Positions 47,151 through 57,800 of a stretch of DNA of 64,000 nucleotides are shown piece after piece (position 1 is the first letter of the stretch; each line of letters opens with the position of its first letter). Source of the DNA: Fonsecaea monophora (lineage: Eukaryota; Ascomycota; Eurotiomycetes; Chaetothyriales; Herpotrichiellaceae); the NCBI RefSeq assembly GCF_001642475.1, contig NW_019173967.1, positions 186,001-250,000 on the forward strand, given 5' to 3'. The notes under the pieces are model-generated. The model saw only the letters and a list, made by a program, of their open reading frames with translations. It was not told the DNA's origin and searched no databases. Made by a program: the position numbers and the translations under genes.

Positions 47151-49441
47151 ATGACACAAATTGGCCTTCAGACCGCCGAGCACGAAGAAATTCTAAACCT
47201 CATCGACACGCTGCGGTTCCAAGGCATTAGTCGTTATGTTGATCTGCCCCAGGTTGTTGTCTGCGGTGATCAGAGCTCCGGCAAATCAAGCGTCCTAGAA
47301 GCTATTTCGGGCCTCCGCTTTCCTACCAAAGACAACCTCTGTACCCGGTTTGCGACTGAACTTATCCTACGACGTGGTCCTGCTCCCAAAGTTGTTGTCA
47401 CCATCATTCCTAATGCTGACCGTACGGAGCGGGATGCCGAACGCCTCTCGAACTTCATACCTCCATCGACCTCCGTCGCCGACTTTGCAGACATTGTCAA
47501 ATCCGCCGAGAAAGCAATGGGATTGGACAACGACAACACCGTCTTCTCCACAGACATCCTGAGAGTCGAGCTTTGTGGTCCACATCAGCCAAACTTGACC
47601 CTTGTTGATCTCCCGGGCATCTTCTGGGCGGGTAATCGTTCCCAGTCAGACAATGATGCCGAGCTGGTACAATCTCTCGTCAAGTCATACATGAAGAGTA
47701 AGAGGAGCATCATCTTGGCAGTCGTGTCAGCCAAAAATGACCTGGCAAATCAAATCATCACCAAGCTCGCGCGCGAAATTGACCCCAGAGGCCAGCGGAC
47801 CCTGGGCATTATCACCAAGCCAGACCTGCTATTTGCTGGATCTGACAGCGAGGCTGCCTTTGTGGAACTGGCGAAGAATGAGGATGTCTACTTCAAACTG
47901 GGATGGCATGTTCTCAAGAACCGCGACTACGATACCAAAGACACAACTTCTGCCGAGCGAGATGCTGCTGAGAAAGAGTTTTTTCAATGCCGCGTGTGGT
48001 CCTCGGCGCTGCACAGCACCCAACTTGGAATTGATAACCTGCGCCCCCGGCTCAGTCGTGTTTTGCTCGGTCAAATTCTCGCAGAACTTCCTTCCCTGGT
48101 ACGAGACGTCGAGCGAGAATTGACACTCTGTAAGGGCAAGTTGGCGGCTCTCGGTGTTCCGCGGGGGTCACTCCTCGAACAACGTGCTTACCTTTTCCAC
48201 GCAAGTCAGCAGTTTGTTGATCTCACCAAGTCTTCCGTCCGTGGTACATACGAGGATCCATTCTTTGAAAGCGCAGATACCGACAAGGGCTACAACAAAC
48301 GTCTGCGAGCTGTTGTTCAACACACGCTAACTACCTTTGCTGCGAGAATGCGCGCCGAAGGTCATGCCCAAGAGATTGTTGACAAAGCAATAGATGCACA
48401 TTCGAAGAGAAAATTTGGTCCACAACTCATTTCTCGCAAGTCATACCTCGATTCTGTTGAGGCGCGTATGCGTCGTAATCGTGGTCGTGAACTCCCTGGC
48501 CTCTTCAACCCCTCCATTGTGGACGAGTTGTTCTTTGATCAATGCAGACCGTGGCAACATCTGCTCCACGAGACGGAGGAAAAACTGGCCACCGCAGCAA
48601 GAGCGACAGTCGAGCTCGTGGTGGAGCATATCTCTGATTCTGTCACTGGGGACGGCATTATGAGATTCCTCATCCGTCCCAACCTAGAGGCCATTTTCTC
48701 TAAGCTGCACAAAAAGGTTGAGGAGGTGCTCAAACCACACGTGAAGGGCCATGCTATCACATACAATCACTACTTTACCGAAAATCTGCAGAAGAAGCGG
48801 CGCGATGCAGAGCGAGAAGGGCTGGCAGAGAAAATCCTCGCATTTTACGGCGGAGGCCTAGACCCTACTTCGGACAACTCGGAAGAGAGAATGTTTCACT
48901 TTAGCACAGACACAGGAGCCCTTCTAACAGCTCTACTCCAAGATACAGAGTCGGATATGTCTAGATTTGCATGCATTGACGCGACGAATGCCATGGAGGC
49001 TTACTACAAGGTGAGTTGGCAATCGATCTTTGACGCTGTCCACACGATTGACATTGAAAGGTTGCGCTGAAGTCTATCATCGACTCCTTCGGGGTGTATG
49101 CTGTGGAACAATGTCTTCTCAATGAACTCCCAGATATTTTCAAGCCAGGAATGGTCTTCCAACTAGATGATGTTATGGTTACCAGGATCGCGGGCGAATC
49201 TCCAGAGTCGCAAGCCGAACGGGAAGGGCTCAACAAGAAGTTGAAAGTGCTTGGGGATACCATGGCCACCTTGAGACGCTTGAGAACAGTCGGAATATCC
49301 AGTGAGTCACTCTCCTTCCATGTACTTTTTAGCCTAGAGCTGACTGGCGGCTGCGACTTTCTAGCAGACGACCAGGTTTCCGAATCCAACCCGAACCCCG
49401 AAGGAGAAGAGAGGGAGCAGGAGGAGGAGGATGATGATTGA
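47151..49441 (+). CDS. Dynamin-family GTPase (Mx-like, fungal)
   Basis: Three exons: 47151-49010, 49061-49301 and 49365-49441 (introns of 50 and 63 nt), giving 725 aa. The dynamin GTPase domain is complete: G1 GDQSSGKS at 39-46, G2 Thr in CTRFAT, G3 DLPG at 153-156 and G4 TKPD at 222-225. A long helical stalk follows, and a GED-like end (VALKSIIDSFGVYAVEQCLL) after the first intron. The C-terminus is Glu/Asp-rich. There is no PH or transmembrane segment, so it resembles the Mx-like cytosolic dynamins abundant in moulds rather than Vps1, Dnm1 or mitochondrial Mgm1. The role is not known. The last intron is 3n in length and has tandem acceptors (see findings). Confidence 0.92.
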
Positions 49442-49791
49442 AGTGGTTTCTGGCTCGCGACGAATATCTGACAAGTCTCGTATTGTACGGTGGGTGGAGA
49501 AATCCTTGTTGGGAACATCATTGCAAGGCGAGCAGGAGTCAAGACGAAATGTGTTTTTTCAATGACAAGCACGAGACAATTGGACGGGCTTCTTGCGTGT
49601 TGGTTACAACGGTCGGCAGTGGAGAAAGAGCACCCCGTGTTTCTTTCATTCACAGAGTGTTTGTCTCTGCTAGACTAGATTTCATACATCATCATTGAGA
49701 CGGAGGACTGTCTCTATTCATAAACGCTTAATTGGTCCAATCCTGGTCCACGATGGAGGGCAAACATGTCAAGCAAGACGCAAGCGACGAC
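49442..49791. other. Convergent spacer, dynamin / MCM10
   Basis: 350 bp between converging stops. Nothing is seen. Confidence 0.5.
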
Positions 49792-52092
49792 TCAAACGAT
49801 TTCTAATTCATCCTCGCTTTCACTCTCGACGCCAACGCCGATACCAGGGCTTTGATCACCCACGGCCCCGAGAGAATCTCTGCCTGCCTCTCGAATGCCC
49901 TTTTCGGTGACGAAGCGCGTTTTCTTGACGGGCGAGAGACGCACATCTGCGGCGGTGCGCTTTCTGTTTTCATTTGTCGTGGTGTTCGTGCTGGTCAAGA
50001 TACTTCCGGAAATGGGACCAGAGCGCCGGGTGTCCGTCTCGCCCACGGCCACCGTCTTTGTATTCCGCTTTTCCCTCGCTGGATCGTCGTCCTTCGCCCT
50101 CGCCTTCTGCCGCATGTACTCTGCACCGGCGCTCTCAAAACCAAACCCGCCGTGCTCTCTCGAACCGAGCTTCTCCGCGATCTCGCGTTCTTTCGCCAGC
50201 GCGGCGAGGCGTTTCCTCACGCGGCTGTCGCGATCGCTGGGCCGAGACAGCTGACCGTCTTGACCGGGCAGAAAGGGATCGTCGTTGTCCAGAAGATGTG
50301 GGCCGAAGCCTGCGCGATAAGCATGCCCGCTACTTTTGGGTCCCGTGCTTGCGACGTAGTAGTGACTTTCTGTCGTTCTGTCATATCGTCGTCCGTCCCG
50401 TTTTAGCATGGCTCCTTTCCCGCCATTTTCATCCCGAGTCTTGGGTCGATTCTTCCACTCCCCGAAACCATTTGTGCCAGTGTTGACACCCATTCTTTTC
50501 GCTTTCGTCCTACTGATTTCTGCGTTGAGATGCCATTCGCATATCTCGGTCTTCGCTGCGTTCACCCAGCTTCCACATTCTTTCCCGTCCTTTTTAAGAG
50601 TTTTGCAGTATCCCAAGTCTCGAGCTGTGCCAATTTCCAAGATGGTATCAGAATCATCGGCCAGGGATAGAGAAAATGCACCCGTGTCAGCTTTCCCTGA
50701 TTTCGGCGGGAGAATACACGGGTTGAGGATTGCCACGACAGTCCCAGGTGTGAGCCGGTGGTAGCGAGGGAGAGCAGTACTGAACAGGTACAAATCGATG
50801 GTCCACTGCAGATCGGTGAGAGTCAAAGCCATGAAGCGGCGATGATTTCGCGAGCCGTCCTCCCACTGGCGTTCCCAGTCTTTGGTCCCAACCGTGCCAC
50901 TGTCGGAATTAGGGGTCTTGTGGTCCATAGGAGAGGACTTGGAAGCAATCACCGCAAAAACAACAAAGTCGCATACAGACTCTGGTAACTCATATGCTGG
51001 AGACTTGACAACCTTGAGAAGGTCCGGGACACGTAGGATAGTATACTGTTCGGTGGGAAGGGTGCGTTTCAGGAACGAGTGCGGCAAGATTCGTGATGAC
51101 AAGTGTAGTCCTGAGAAGCCCTCGTAAAGAGCAGCGTCTCCCGCGTGGATATCTAGCTGTGTATTGTCCCTGGATGGTGATGTTCTGAGATTGGGCATGG
51201 TTCGGCTCTTCTTAAGTTGCCGACTGCCAGCATTTGCTTCCGAAGTGGCCTGGAGGACTTCGTTACGACTGTATTCGAAATATTGTCTGGTAGGTGACTT
51301 TGAAGCTTCTTGCTTGCGTCTCTCCTCTGCGGCTGATCTGTACTGGTCGATCTCTGTTTGATCGAGGGCAAATCCTCTACTGCGGTTTTGCATTATCGTA
51401 GCGCGACGTTGTTCAATGGTCGTCTCCCGCTGGCGTACTTCTGTCATTCGCTCGCTGAATGTCTTTCTGGGCTCGCTCCGCAGGGTAGACCTGGACGAGG
51501 TGGCTGATCTCGCCGAATTGAACGCCGAAGATCGGGAGTGCGGTCTGTCATTGTCATTGCCAGGAAGTGAACTGTTTGTTCCCCTCGAACGATGACCATT
51601 GTTGGTAGTATTGGCTCTGCGTAGTGACACGTCCGCGCCCCGGACACCCTTGTCGATCCCTAGGAGAACTCTGGTGGGCGACTTTGCCGGCGGCGCTTGG
51701 ATTCGTTTGCTTGGAGAAGCTTTCACCTCAACTTGTGAAGCAGATGGCTGATGCGCAGACTCCGGGCGGTCCAAGTCTCTGGCAGGAGTTGCTGCCCTGG
51801 CTTTGCTCTGTTGTAATTTTTTCAACTTCAACTTCGCTTCAATCGCAGCTAACTGGAGCCGTAGTGTCTCTTCGTCTTCATCTTCTTCCTCGTCCTCTGC
51901 GCTTCCACCTTCAGACCTGAAGTCGTTGTTCGTGCGTGCCGCTCGCAATCTGTCCACGAGACTAGGGGTGGTTGCGGACCGTTTCATCGGGGATGTGCCG
52001 CTTTTGTAAGTATCATACTTCTTGCGGCCACTTGGAGAGCTCATGAGCGCAGCGTGAGGCGATACAGGAGGCCAAGCGATGTCTGAGGACAT
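49792..52092 (-). CDS. MCM10: DNA replication factor Mcm10
   Basis: Single exon of 766 aa from MSSDIAWPPVSP; the frame continues upstream to 52257, but that leader is not typical. Mcm10 binds the CMG helicase and ssDNA and helps fire origins and load Pol alpha. Seen: an N-terminal basic/acidic region with a coiled-coil-like Lys/Leu/Glu stretch (EETLRLQLAAIEAKLKLKKL), the OB-fold in the middle (PEQ-like SVCDFVVFAVIASKS, FMALTLTDLQWTIDLYLFS, GTVVAILNPCILPP), and directly after it the CCCH zinc finger of pattern Cx9Cx11Cx2H (CKTLKKDGKEC ... CEWH). The C-terminal part is basic, then acidic (ESESEDELEIV). Divergent from the RNase H2B gene. Confidence 0.95.
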   Translation of the reverse strand: MSSDIAWPPVSPHAALMSSPSGRKKYDTYKSGTSPMKRSATTPSLVDRLRAARTNNDFRSEGGSAEDEEEDEDEETLRLQLAAIEAKLKLKKLQQSKARAATPARDLDRPESAHQPSASQVEVKASPSKRIQAPPAKSPTRVLLGIDKGVRGADVSLRRANTTNNGHRSRGTNSSLPGNDNDRPHSRSSAFNSARSATSSRSTLRSEPRKTFSERMTEVRQRETTIEQRRATIMQNRSRGFALDQTEIDQYRSAAEERRKQEASKSPTRQYFEYSRNEVLQATSEANAGSRQLKKSRTMPNLRTSPSRDNTQLDIHAGDAALYEGFSGLHLSSRILPHSFLKRTLPTEQYTILRVPDLLKVVKSPAYELPESVCDFVVFAVIASKSSPMDHKTPNSDSGTVGTKDWERQWEDGSRNHRRFMALTLTDLQWTIDLYLFSTALPRYHRLTPGTVVAILNPCILPPKSGKADTGAFSLSLADDSDTILEIGTARDLGYCKTLKKDGKECGSWVNAAKTEICEWHLNAEISRTKAKRMGVNTGTNGFGEWKNRPKTRDENGGKGAMLKRDGRRYDRTTESHYYVASTGPKSSGHAYRAGFGPHLLDNDDPFLPGQDGQLSRPSDRDSRVRKRLAALAKEREIAEKLGSREHGGFGFESAGAEYMRQKARAKDDDPAREKRNTKTVAVGETDTRRSGPISGSILTSTNTTTNENRKRTAADVRLSPVKKTRFVTEKGIREAGRDSLGAVGDQSPGIGVGVESESEDELEIV

Positions 52093-52541
52093 TTTATGGG
52101 CGAACGTAAGCGATATCGAAGGCGGACAATGGGCGTTGAGGCTCGGGGTTTGTGTACATTGACGAGAGAGCCAATGGCAAAGTCTGGATAGCTTCGAATT
52201 TGGGTGTCTCCAAACATCAATACACTTGACAAGGCCATGGAATCTGACATTACACAAAGCGCCGAGTACCGACCGCCTGTTTTAAAAGAGTATCAGGTAC
52301 AAGGGAGGCATACATGCACGCAGGACACATTTAGGAGTGCGGAGTGAACATGTACTCCGATTGGTTGCCGAAGACGCGCCTGGTAACGCGGTATGAATTA
52401 TCCACCAGGCGAGATAGAGGGGGATCTCCTGGCGTGCCTGGCCATGCCCTCTGTATTCCACGTTCCCATTTTCAGAGCTGATTATGTGCCATATCTCTGC
52501 CCGCACTATAGGAGAGAGATATATACCCCAACTTTGCCGAT
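52093..52541. promoter_or_regulatory. Divergent promoter MCM10 / RNH202 with ACGCG cores
   Basis: 449 bp between two outward-facing starts. ACGCG, the core of the MBF (MluI cell-cycle box) site, occurs at 52374-52378 and 52386-52390, twelve bases apart. An inverted CCAAT box (ATTGG) lies at 52360-52364. Both flanking genes act in S phase, so joint cell-cycle control is plausible. Confidence 0.5.
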
Positions 52542-53834
52542 ATGGCGATAGTAACTCGTTCAAGCTCAAGTAGCCCCACGAAGAAACCCTCCGCAACCAC
52601 AGCAGCGACGTCCACCAATCCAAAACCCTTGAAGCATTTCATCCTCCCGAAGAATATATCCCAAAAAGCGCGCTTCCTTATCCTGCGACATCCCTGCGAC
52701 AATAGTCCCCAAAGATTTCTGTTCTGTCCTGAACATGGGCTGTTCCACTTCAACAGAATATCTGCGCCCACGACAGACCCTCGAAGCCTCCTTTTCGCTC
52801 CGTGTGATCGGGAAACCCTTCATCCTGACTCGACAAAATCAGAAGATGAGAATCAAGCTGTGCGCTGCTTGAGTAGTGGCTACGTTAGCAAAAGTGCAGA
52901 CTTCTATGTGGCAGCACCATTCGATGTCGCCTTCATGCTTATCCCTCTGATCTTACCAGCGAAGACAACTACGGCAAAAGCATTGTTTCAACCGATCGAT
53001 GATCTCTTCGAACAGCGTGTACAAGATGATAAAGGACTACGCTATCTTTTAGAACACGGACGATCTATGGTGGAGAAGGCTATGTCGGTACTTTGCGACA
53101 CCGTCGAAGCGGGAGGCGAGGAGATGTACAGGCCTAGTGAAGAAAAGATGGCGCGAACGATCGTTCAGAAGGTGAAGAACGCCGTCGACAGAGGTTTACC
53201 AGATAGCCTGCTGGATAAATTCGTGAAAAGAGCCTTGGAAGCACCTATACTCAGTATCAAGCGAGAAGACACGCCCACAGTCACACAGGAAGTGCCCTTA
53301 GCGACCGACGATGATGATCGTGCACTTGATAGTTTGGACTCGCAATCTTCAGCCGCGAGCACAACACAATCTACAATTTTTTCGGAAATCTCGACGATGA
53401 GCTCGATTAGCACTGCTACATGTGAGCCAACGTCAAAGGAGCTGTTCGAGCTGCAGAAACAGCACGTCGTTCTGGACTTCATGCTCGCTTCATACCTACC
53501 AGAGCCAATTTCTGAGCGCTTGAGAGCTCGATTCAATTCACGGAATCCGCTCATTGACTTTACTCCCCTGGAAGATCATCTCAGACACTTGGACAGTATG
53601 AAAGCCGAGGCGCTAGCATCAAGATCGATTACGGATTTCAGCCGAAAGCGTGAATTGGAAGATGATGAAGCGCTGGAGATGAGAGTGGAGAAAAAGCGGA
53701 AGCAGGAGGAAGAAGAGAGGAAAAAGAAGCTGGGAGAATCAAAGGGAGTGCGCGAGCTAAAGAAGGTCAATGTGTCAGGGATGAAGAAGATGAGTGACTT
53801 CTTCGCGAAGAAACCTGCTGCAGCGGTCCCTTGA
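52542..53834 (+). CDS. RNH202: Ribonuclease H2 subunit B (Rnh202/Ydr279 family)
   Basis: Single exon of 430 aa. Subunit B of the trimeric RNase H2, which removes single ribonucleotides and RNA-DNA hybrids from DNA. The N-terminal triple-barrel part has ARFLILRHPCDNSPQRFLF, and the middle has YVAAPFDVAFMLIPLIL and FEQRVQDDKGLRYLL, characteristic of Ydr279. The C-terminus ends in MKKMSDFFAKK, a good match to a PCNA-interacting (PIP-like) box, as in yeast and human subunit B. Length and architecture are normal. A Lys/Glu-rich coiled segment precedes the PIP box. It shares a promoter with MCM10. Confidence 0.93.
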   Translation: MAIVTRSSSSSPTKKPSATTAATSTNPKPLKHFILPKNISQKARFLILRHPCDNSPQRFLFCPEHGLFHFNRISAPTTDPRSLLFAPCDRETLHPDSTKSEDENQAVRCLSSGYVSKSADFYVAAPFDVAFMLIPLILPAKTTTAKALFQPIDDLFEQRVQDDKGLRYLLEHGRSMVEKAMSVLCDTVEAGGEEMYRPSEEKMARTIVQKVKNAVDRGLPDSLLDKFVKRALEAPILSIKREDTPTVTQEVPLATDDDDRALDSLDSQSSAASTTQSTIFSEISTMSSISTATCEPTSKELFELQKQHVVLDFMLASYLPEPISERLRARFNSRNPLIDFTPLEDHLRHLDSMKAEALASRSITDFSRKRELEDDEALEMRVEKKRKQEEEERKKKLGESKGVRELKKVNVSGMKKMSDFFAKKPAAAVP

Positions 53835-54812
53835 TGCCTGAAAATATGGTGGAAAGGGTAGCAAGATTGCACTGATTGCCTGAGCCGGCGCCCAGATGTC
53901 CATGTCGCCAAGTTCTTGTGTCGAAACTAACCAAATCGTTGACTGAGCCGAGACAAGCAGGCGGTTGTTGGTTGGCACTAGCTGAATAGCAGAGGTGTGA
54001 TAAGGCAAAATGGTAAGTCCGTCTGCCTGGAGCAACATTCGCAACCACCTATATGAAGCAGTTCTCACTGTCCTCGAATAGGAACGCTGCAGGCACACCC
54101 TTCCCCACCTTTTGAACTTGAGGAGAGAAGGACTTGTTCCTGGTCGGATGAAGGAGATGGTGGTGATCTCGGAAGGCTGCGCTCTGCTCTCGGCCGAGAT
54201 TATCGAAGGGAAGATGGACGCAGGCGAGGAGAATGACAAGGATACGATTACTATTTGCTGCAGCCAGATATCAATCAGAGACAGGTAGAGACGATGACGA
54301 GGAGGTACAGAAGAGAATGATGGGAGAATTGAGGTGCGCGACTCGGCACCGAATCCCTCTCCGTCGTCCGGATCCGGAACATTTCAGTCCCGATACAGAC
54401 CAAAACAAGCCTCATCATATCGTCATGAGATGCAGGCTAGTCGAACTACATTTCGCGATTCCTCCACTCATCAAGCTTCTTGCCTGCGTATTCGCGACAA
54501 CAAACGTAATCTAGCTGCATGCTGCTGCTCCTCCACCAAAGCTTCCACCATGGCTCCTGCAGCATCCGTCCCGCAGTACATCGATATTGCCCTCCTGGGA
54601 CTTCCCGCTACTCGATGGAGCACGGTCCCAAGTACGTGTCCATGACTTTACCGCTGAGCCGAATTGACATGGATCCTCTAGATTCGCATGCTCTTCATGC
54701 GAGCTCGTATCACACCATGCCTTTCCTATTCATATGAGCTATTTTCACACCACGGCATCCTCTGCCTTGCCTATTCATATTTCTTCAATATCGCTATGAC
54801 CCTTCGTTAGCC
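53835..54812. other. Intergenic: RNH202 3' flank and ABC transporter promoter
   Basis: About 1 kb with frames on both strands and no recognisable product. An 11-bp direct repeat CCTATTCATAT occurs at 54725-54735 and 54770-54780, 33-88 bases upstream of the ABC transporter ATG. Confidence 0.5.
54725..54780. repeat. 11-bp direct repeat in ABC transporter upstream region
   Basis: Two exact copies of CCTATTCATAT with start points 45 bases apart, close to the translation start. They could be part of the 5' leader or binding sites; the function is unknown. Confidence 0.6.
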
Positions 54813-57800
54813 ATGGACGACCGGCCGACCCCAGATGTGCCAGGTCGCTTTCCTACCCAATCAACAATCTCGTCAATGAGGGAGCATATTCTCACCGACC
54901 GTGACGAACATGACAGCGACCAACGAACTACGCCAGGCGCCACTGTAATGGGGCATCGAAACAATGATACTGCTTCCTCTGAAGAGACAGCTGTCGCCCC
55001 CAACTCGCCGGGAGAGGCATCGTACCAAGCAGCCGCAAGCCGCCATAGCGACCCTCGAAGCATGTCGTCCGCGTCATCGGCTACTGATACATCAGATGAT
55101 TCCGCGGCAGGAAGAACCGACTCCAGATTCGAACCGCTGAGGGCAGCCCCTACAGCTGAAGATAAGCGGCCCCGACTTGAAAGAAGTATTCAATCCGAGG
55201 ACGATTTGTTCAATGTCTTGTCTCGTAGGCGAACAAGTGCTTCTGGCAAGTCTGAGGCCCAGCTTCAAGAGGAAAATGACGAAATAGAGCGACTCATGTC
55301 TCGAATGTTCGGCCAGGCTCGACAGGAACACAGTGAAGAAGAGAAAACCCGTCACAGCGGAGTCATATTCCGTGGGTTGACCGTGAAAGGGGTTGGGTTG
55401 GGCGCCAGTCTCCAGCCAACTGTCGGCGATATTTTCCTTGGCCTGCCGCGGATGCTCAAAACTCTTTTTACCAAAGGTGCAAAAGCAGCCCTCGGTAAGC
55501 CCCCTGTGCGGGAACTTCTGAGTAATCTGGATGGTTGTGTTAGACCTGGGGAAATGCTGCTGGTCCTTGGAAGGCCGGGTTCGGGCTGTTCGACCTTTCT
55601 CAAAGCCTTCTGCAACCAGCGAGAGGGATTTGAGGCGGTACAGGGAGAGGTTACCTATGGTGGCATCGACGCAAAGACCATGAAAAGAGATTTTCGAGGA
55701 GAAGTCATCTACAACCCTGAAGACGACCTTCATTATCCCACATTGACAGTCAAGCACACTCTCATGTTTGCCCTGAAGACTCGAACTCCCGGCAAAGAGT
55801 CGAGATTAGAAGGGGAATCTCGTGCAGATTACAAGAGAGAGTTTTTACGGGTAGTAACCAAACTGTTCTGGATTGAGCACACTCTGGGTACCAAAGTCGG
55901 CGATCAATTTGTTCGAGGAGTTTCAGGGGGTGAAAAGAAACGAGTCAGCATAGCCGAGGGTGCGCTCCCTATCTTTGAGGTGTGAATCTTGTCACTGACT
56001 GGATGCAGCTATGATCACCAGAGCTTCGGTTCAGGGCTGGGACAACTCCAGTCGAGGTTTAGATGCGAGCACCGCGCTTGAATACGTCCAGTGTATTCGC
56101 ACACTTACCAACATGGCACGTACTTCCACAGCTGTGTCCCTATATCAAGCCGGAGAGTCTTTGTACCAACTTGTGGACAAGGTCCTGCTGCTTCACGAAG
56201 GACAGTGTCTGTATTTCGGGTCTGCTGATGACGCCAAAGAATACTTCATCAACCTTGGTTTCGAATGCAAACCACGCTGGACGACGTCTGATTTCTTGAC
56301 CTCGGTCACCGATCCGCATGCCAGAGCTGTCAGGAAAGGGTGGGAAGATCGAATCCCACGCGACGCAAACGAATTCGCCGCTCTCTACCGCAAATCCGAT
56401 GTCTATCAACGCAATCTCCAAGATATAGGCGAGTTTGAAGCACAGTCAAAGGAACAACGGGAATCTCGTGAGCAGAAAGTCTCGAAGCATGAGAAGAAGA
56501 ACTATGCCATTCCTTTTCACAAGCAAGTGCTCGCGTGTACACAGCGACAGTTCTTGGTCATGCTAGGCGACCGAGCTTCGTTGATTGGGAAGTGGGGAGG
56601 TATTGTATTTCAGGTATGTACACCCACGGCAACCTCCATTTCAAGCCAAATGGGCTGCTAACGATAGTACAGGGACTGATCGTGGGAAGCTTGTTCTTCC
56701 AGATGCCGGAAACAACTGCTGGTGCCTTTCCTAGGGGTGGAGCCATTTTCTTCGTCCTTCTTTTCAATGCTCTGCTGGCTTTGGCAGAAATGACTGCTGC
56801 TTTCACTTCGAAACCGATCCTTCTGAAGCACAAATCTTTCTCCTTCTACCGTCCTGCAGCATACGCCTTTGCACAAACAGTCGTTGACATACCCTTGATA
56901 GCCATCCAGGTCCTCCTTTTCAACATCATCATATACTGGATGGCTGGGCTTGCTGCTTCTGCTTCTCAGTTCTTTATCTCCTGTTTCATCATCTGGACTG
57001 TCACGATGGTCACCTACGCTTACTTCCGTATGATCTCCGCTCTCTGCAAGACTCTAGACGATGCTACGCGATTTACCGGCGTCTCGATCCAAATATTAGT
57101 CGTGTATACGGGCTACCTCATTCGTAGGTCACCCTGTCGAACGTGCTCACAGTTACTAATGGTCTCATAGCACCCGATCAAATGCGTGTCTGGTTCAGCT
57201 GGCTTCGACGAATCAACTGGATACAGTATGGGTTCGAATGCCTCATGGCAAATGAATTTACTGGTCTGATTATGGAATGCGTACCTCCGTATTTGGTCCC
57301 CCAAGGGCCGAATGCACGGCCTCAGTATCAGTCATGCACATTAGCTGGCAGTGAACCGGGTCAAACCACGGTGAATGGAGCTCGATACATCCAACAGGCT
57401 TTTGGATATACCCGGTCTCATCTCTGGCGCAATTTCGGCTTTCTATGGGCTTTCTTCGCATTTTTCCTTGCAGTGGCCGCTTACGGCATGGAGAGAATGA
57501 AGCCCAACGCGGGTGGCGGTGCGATTACTGTCTTCAAGCGTGGTCAAGTTCCCAAGCGAGTGGAACAGACCATTCAAACAGGCGGCCGAGACAAGAACTC
57601 TAGAGGGGACGAGGAGTCCGGTGTTTCGCCTCCTGCAAATCTTGTCGAGAAGGTTCTCACTCCTGGTAGTCAAAGCACCGAGTCTACGAGCATAACGCAG
57701 GACAATACTCTGCTGGAACATGTGGCCAAAAACGAGACGGTCTACACCTTCCGTGACATCAATTACACGATTCCATATGAGAAGAGTCAGAGGAAGCTGC

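Noticed and set aside
53775..54239. Minus-strand frame of 154 codons between RNH202 and the ABC gene
   Set aside because: Overlaps the end of RNH202, shows no domain and has composition typical of chance frames; no splice partners seen.
55960..56008. In-frame stop in the first nucleotide-binding domain of the ABC transporter, suggesting a pseudogene
   Set aside because: A 49-nt GT-AG intron removes it and restores the conserved SIAEAMITRAS junction.
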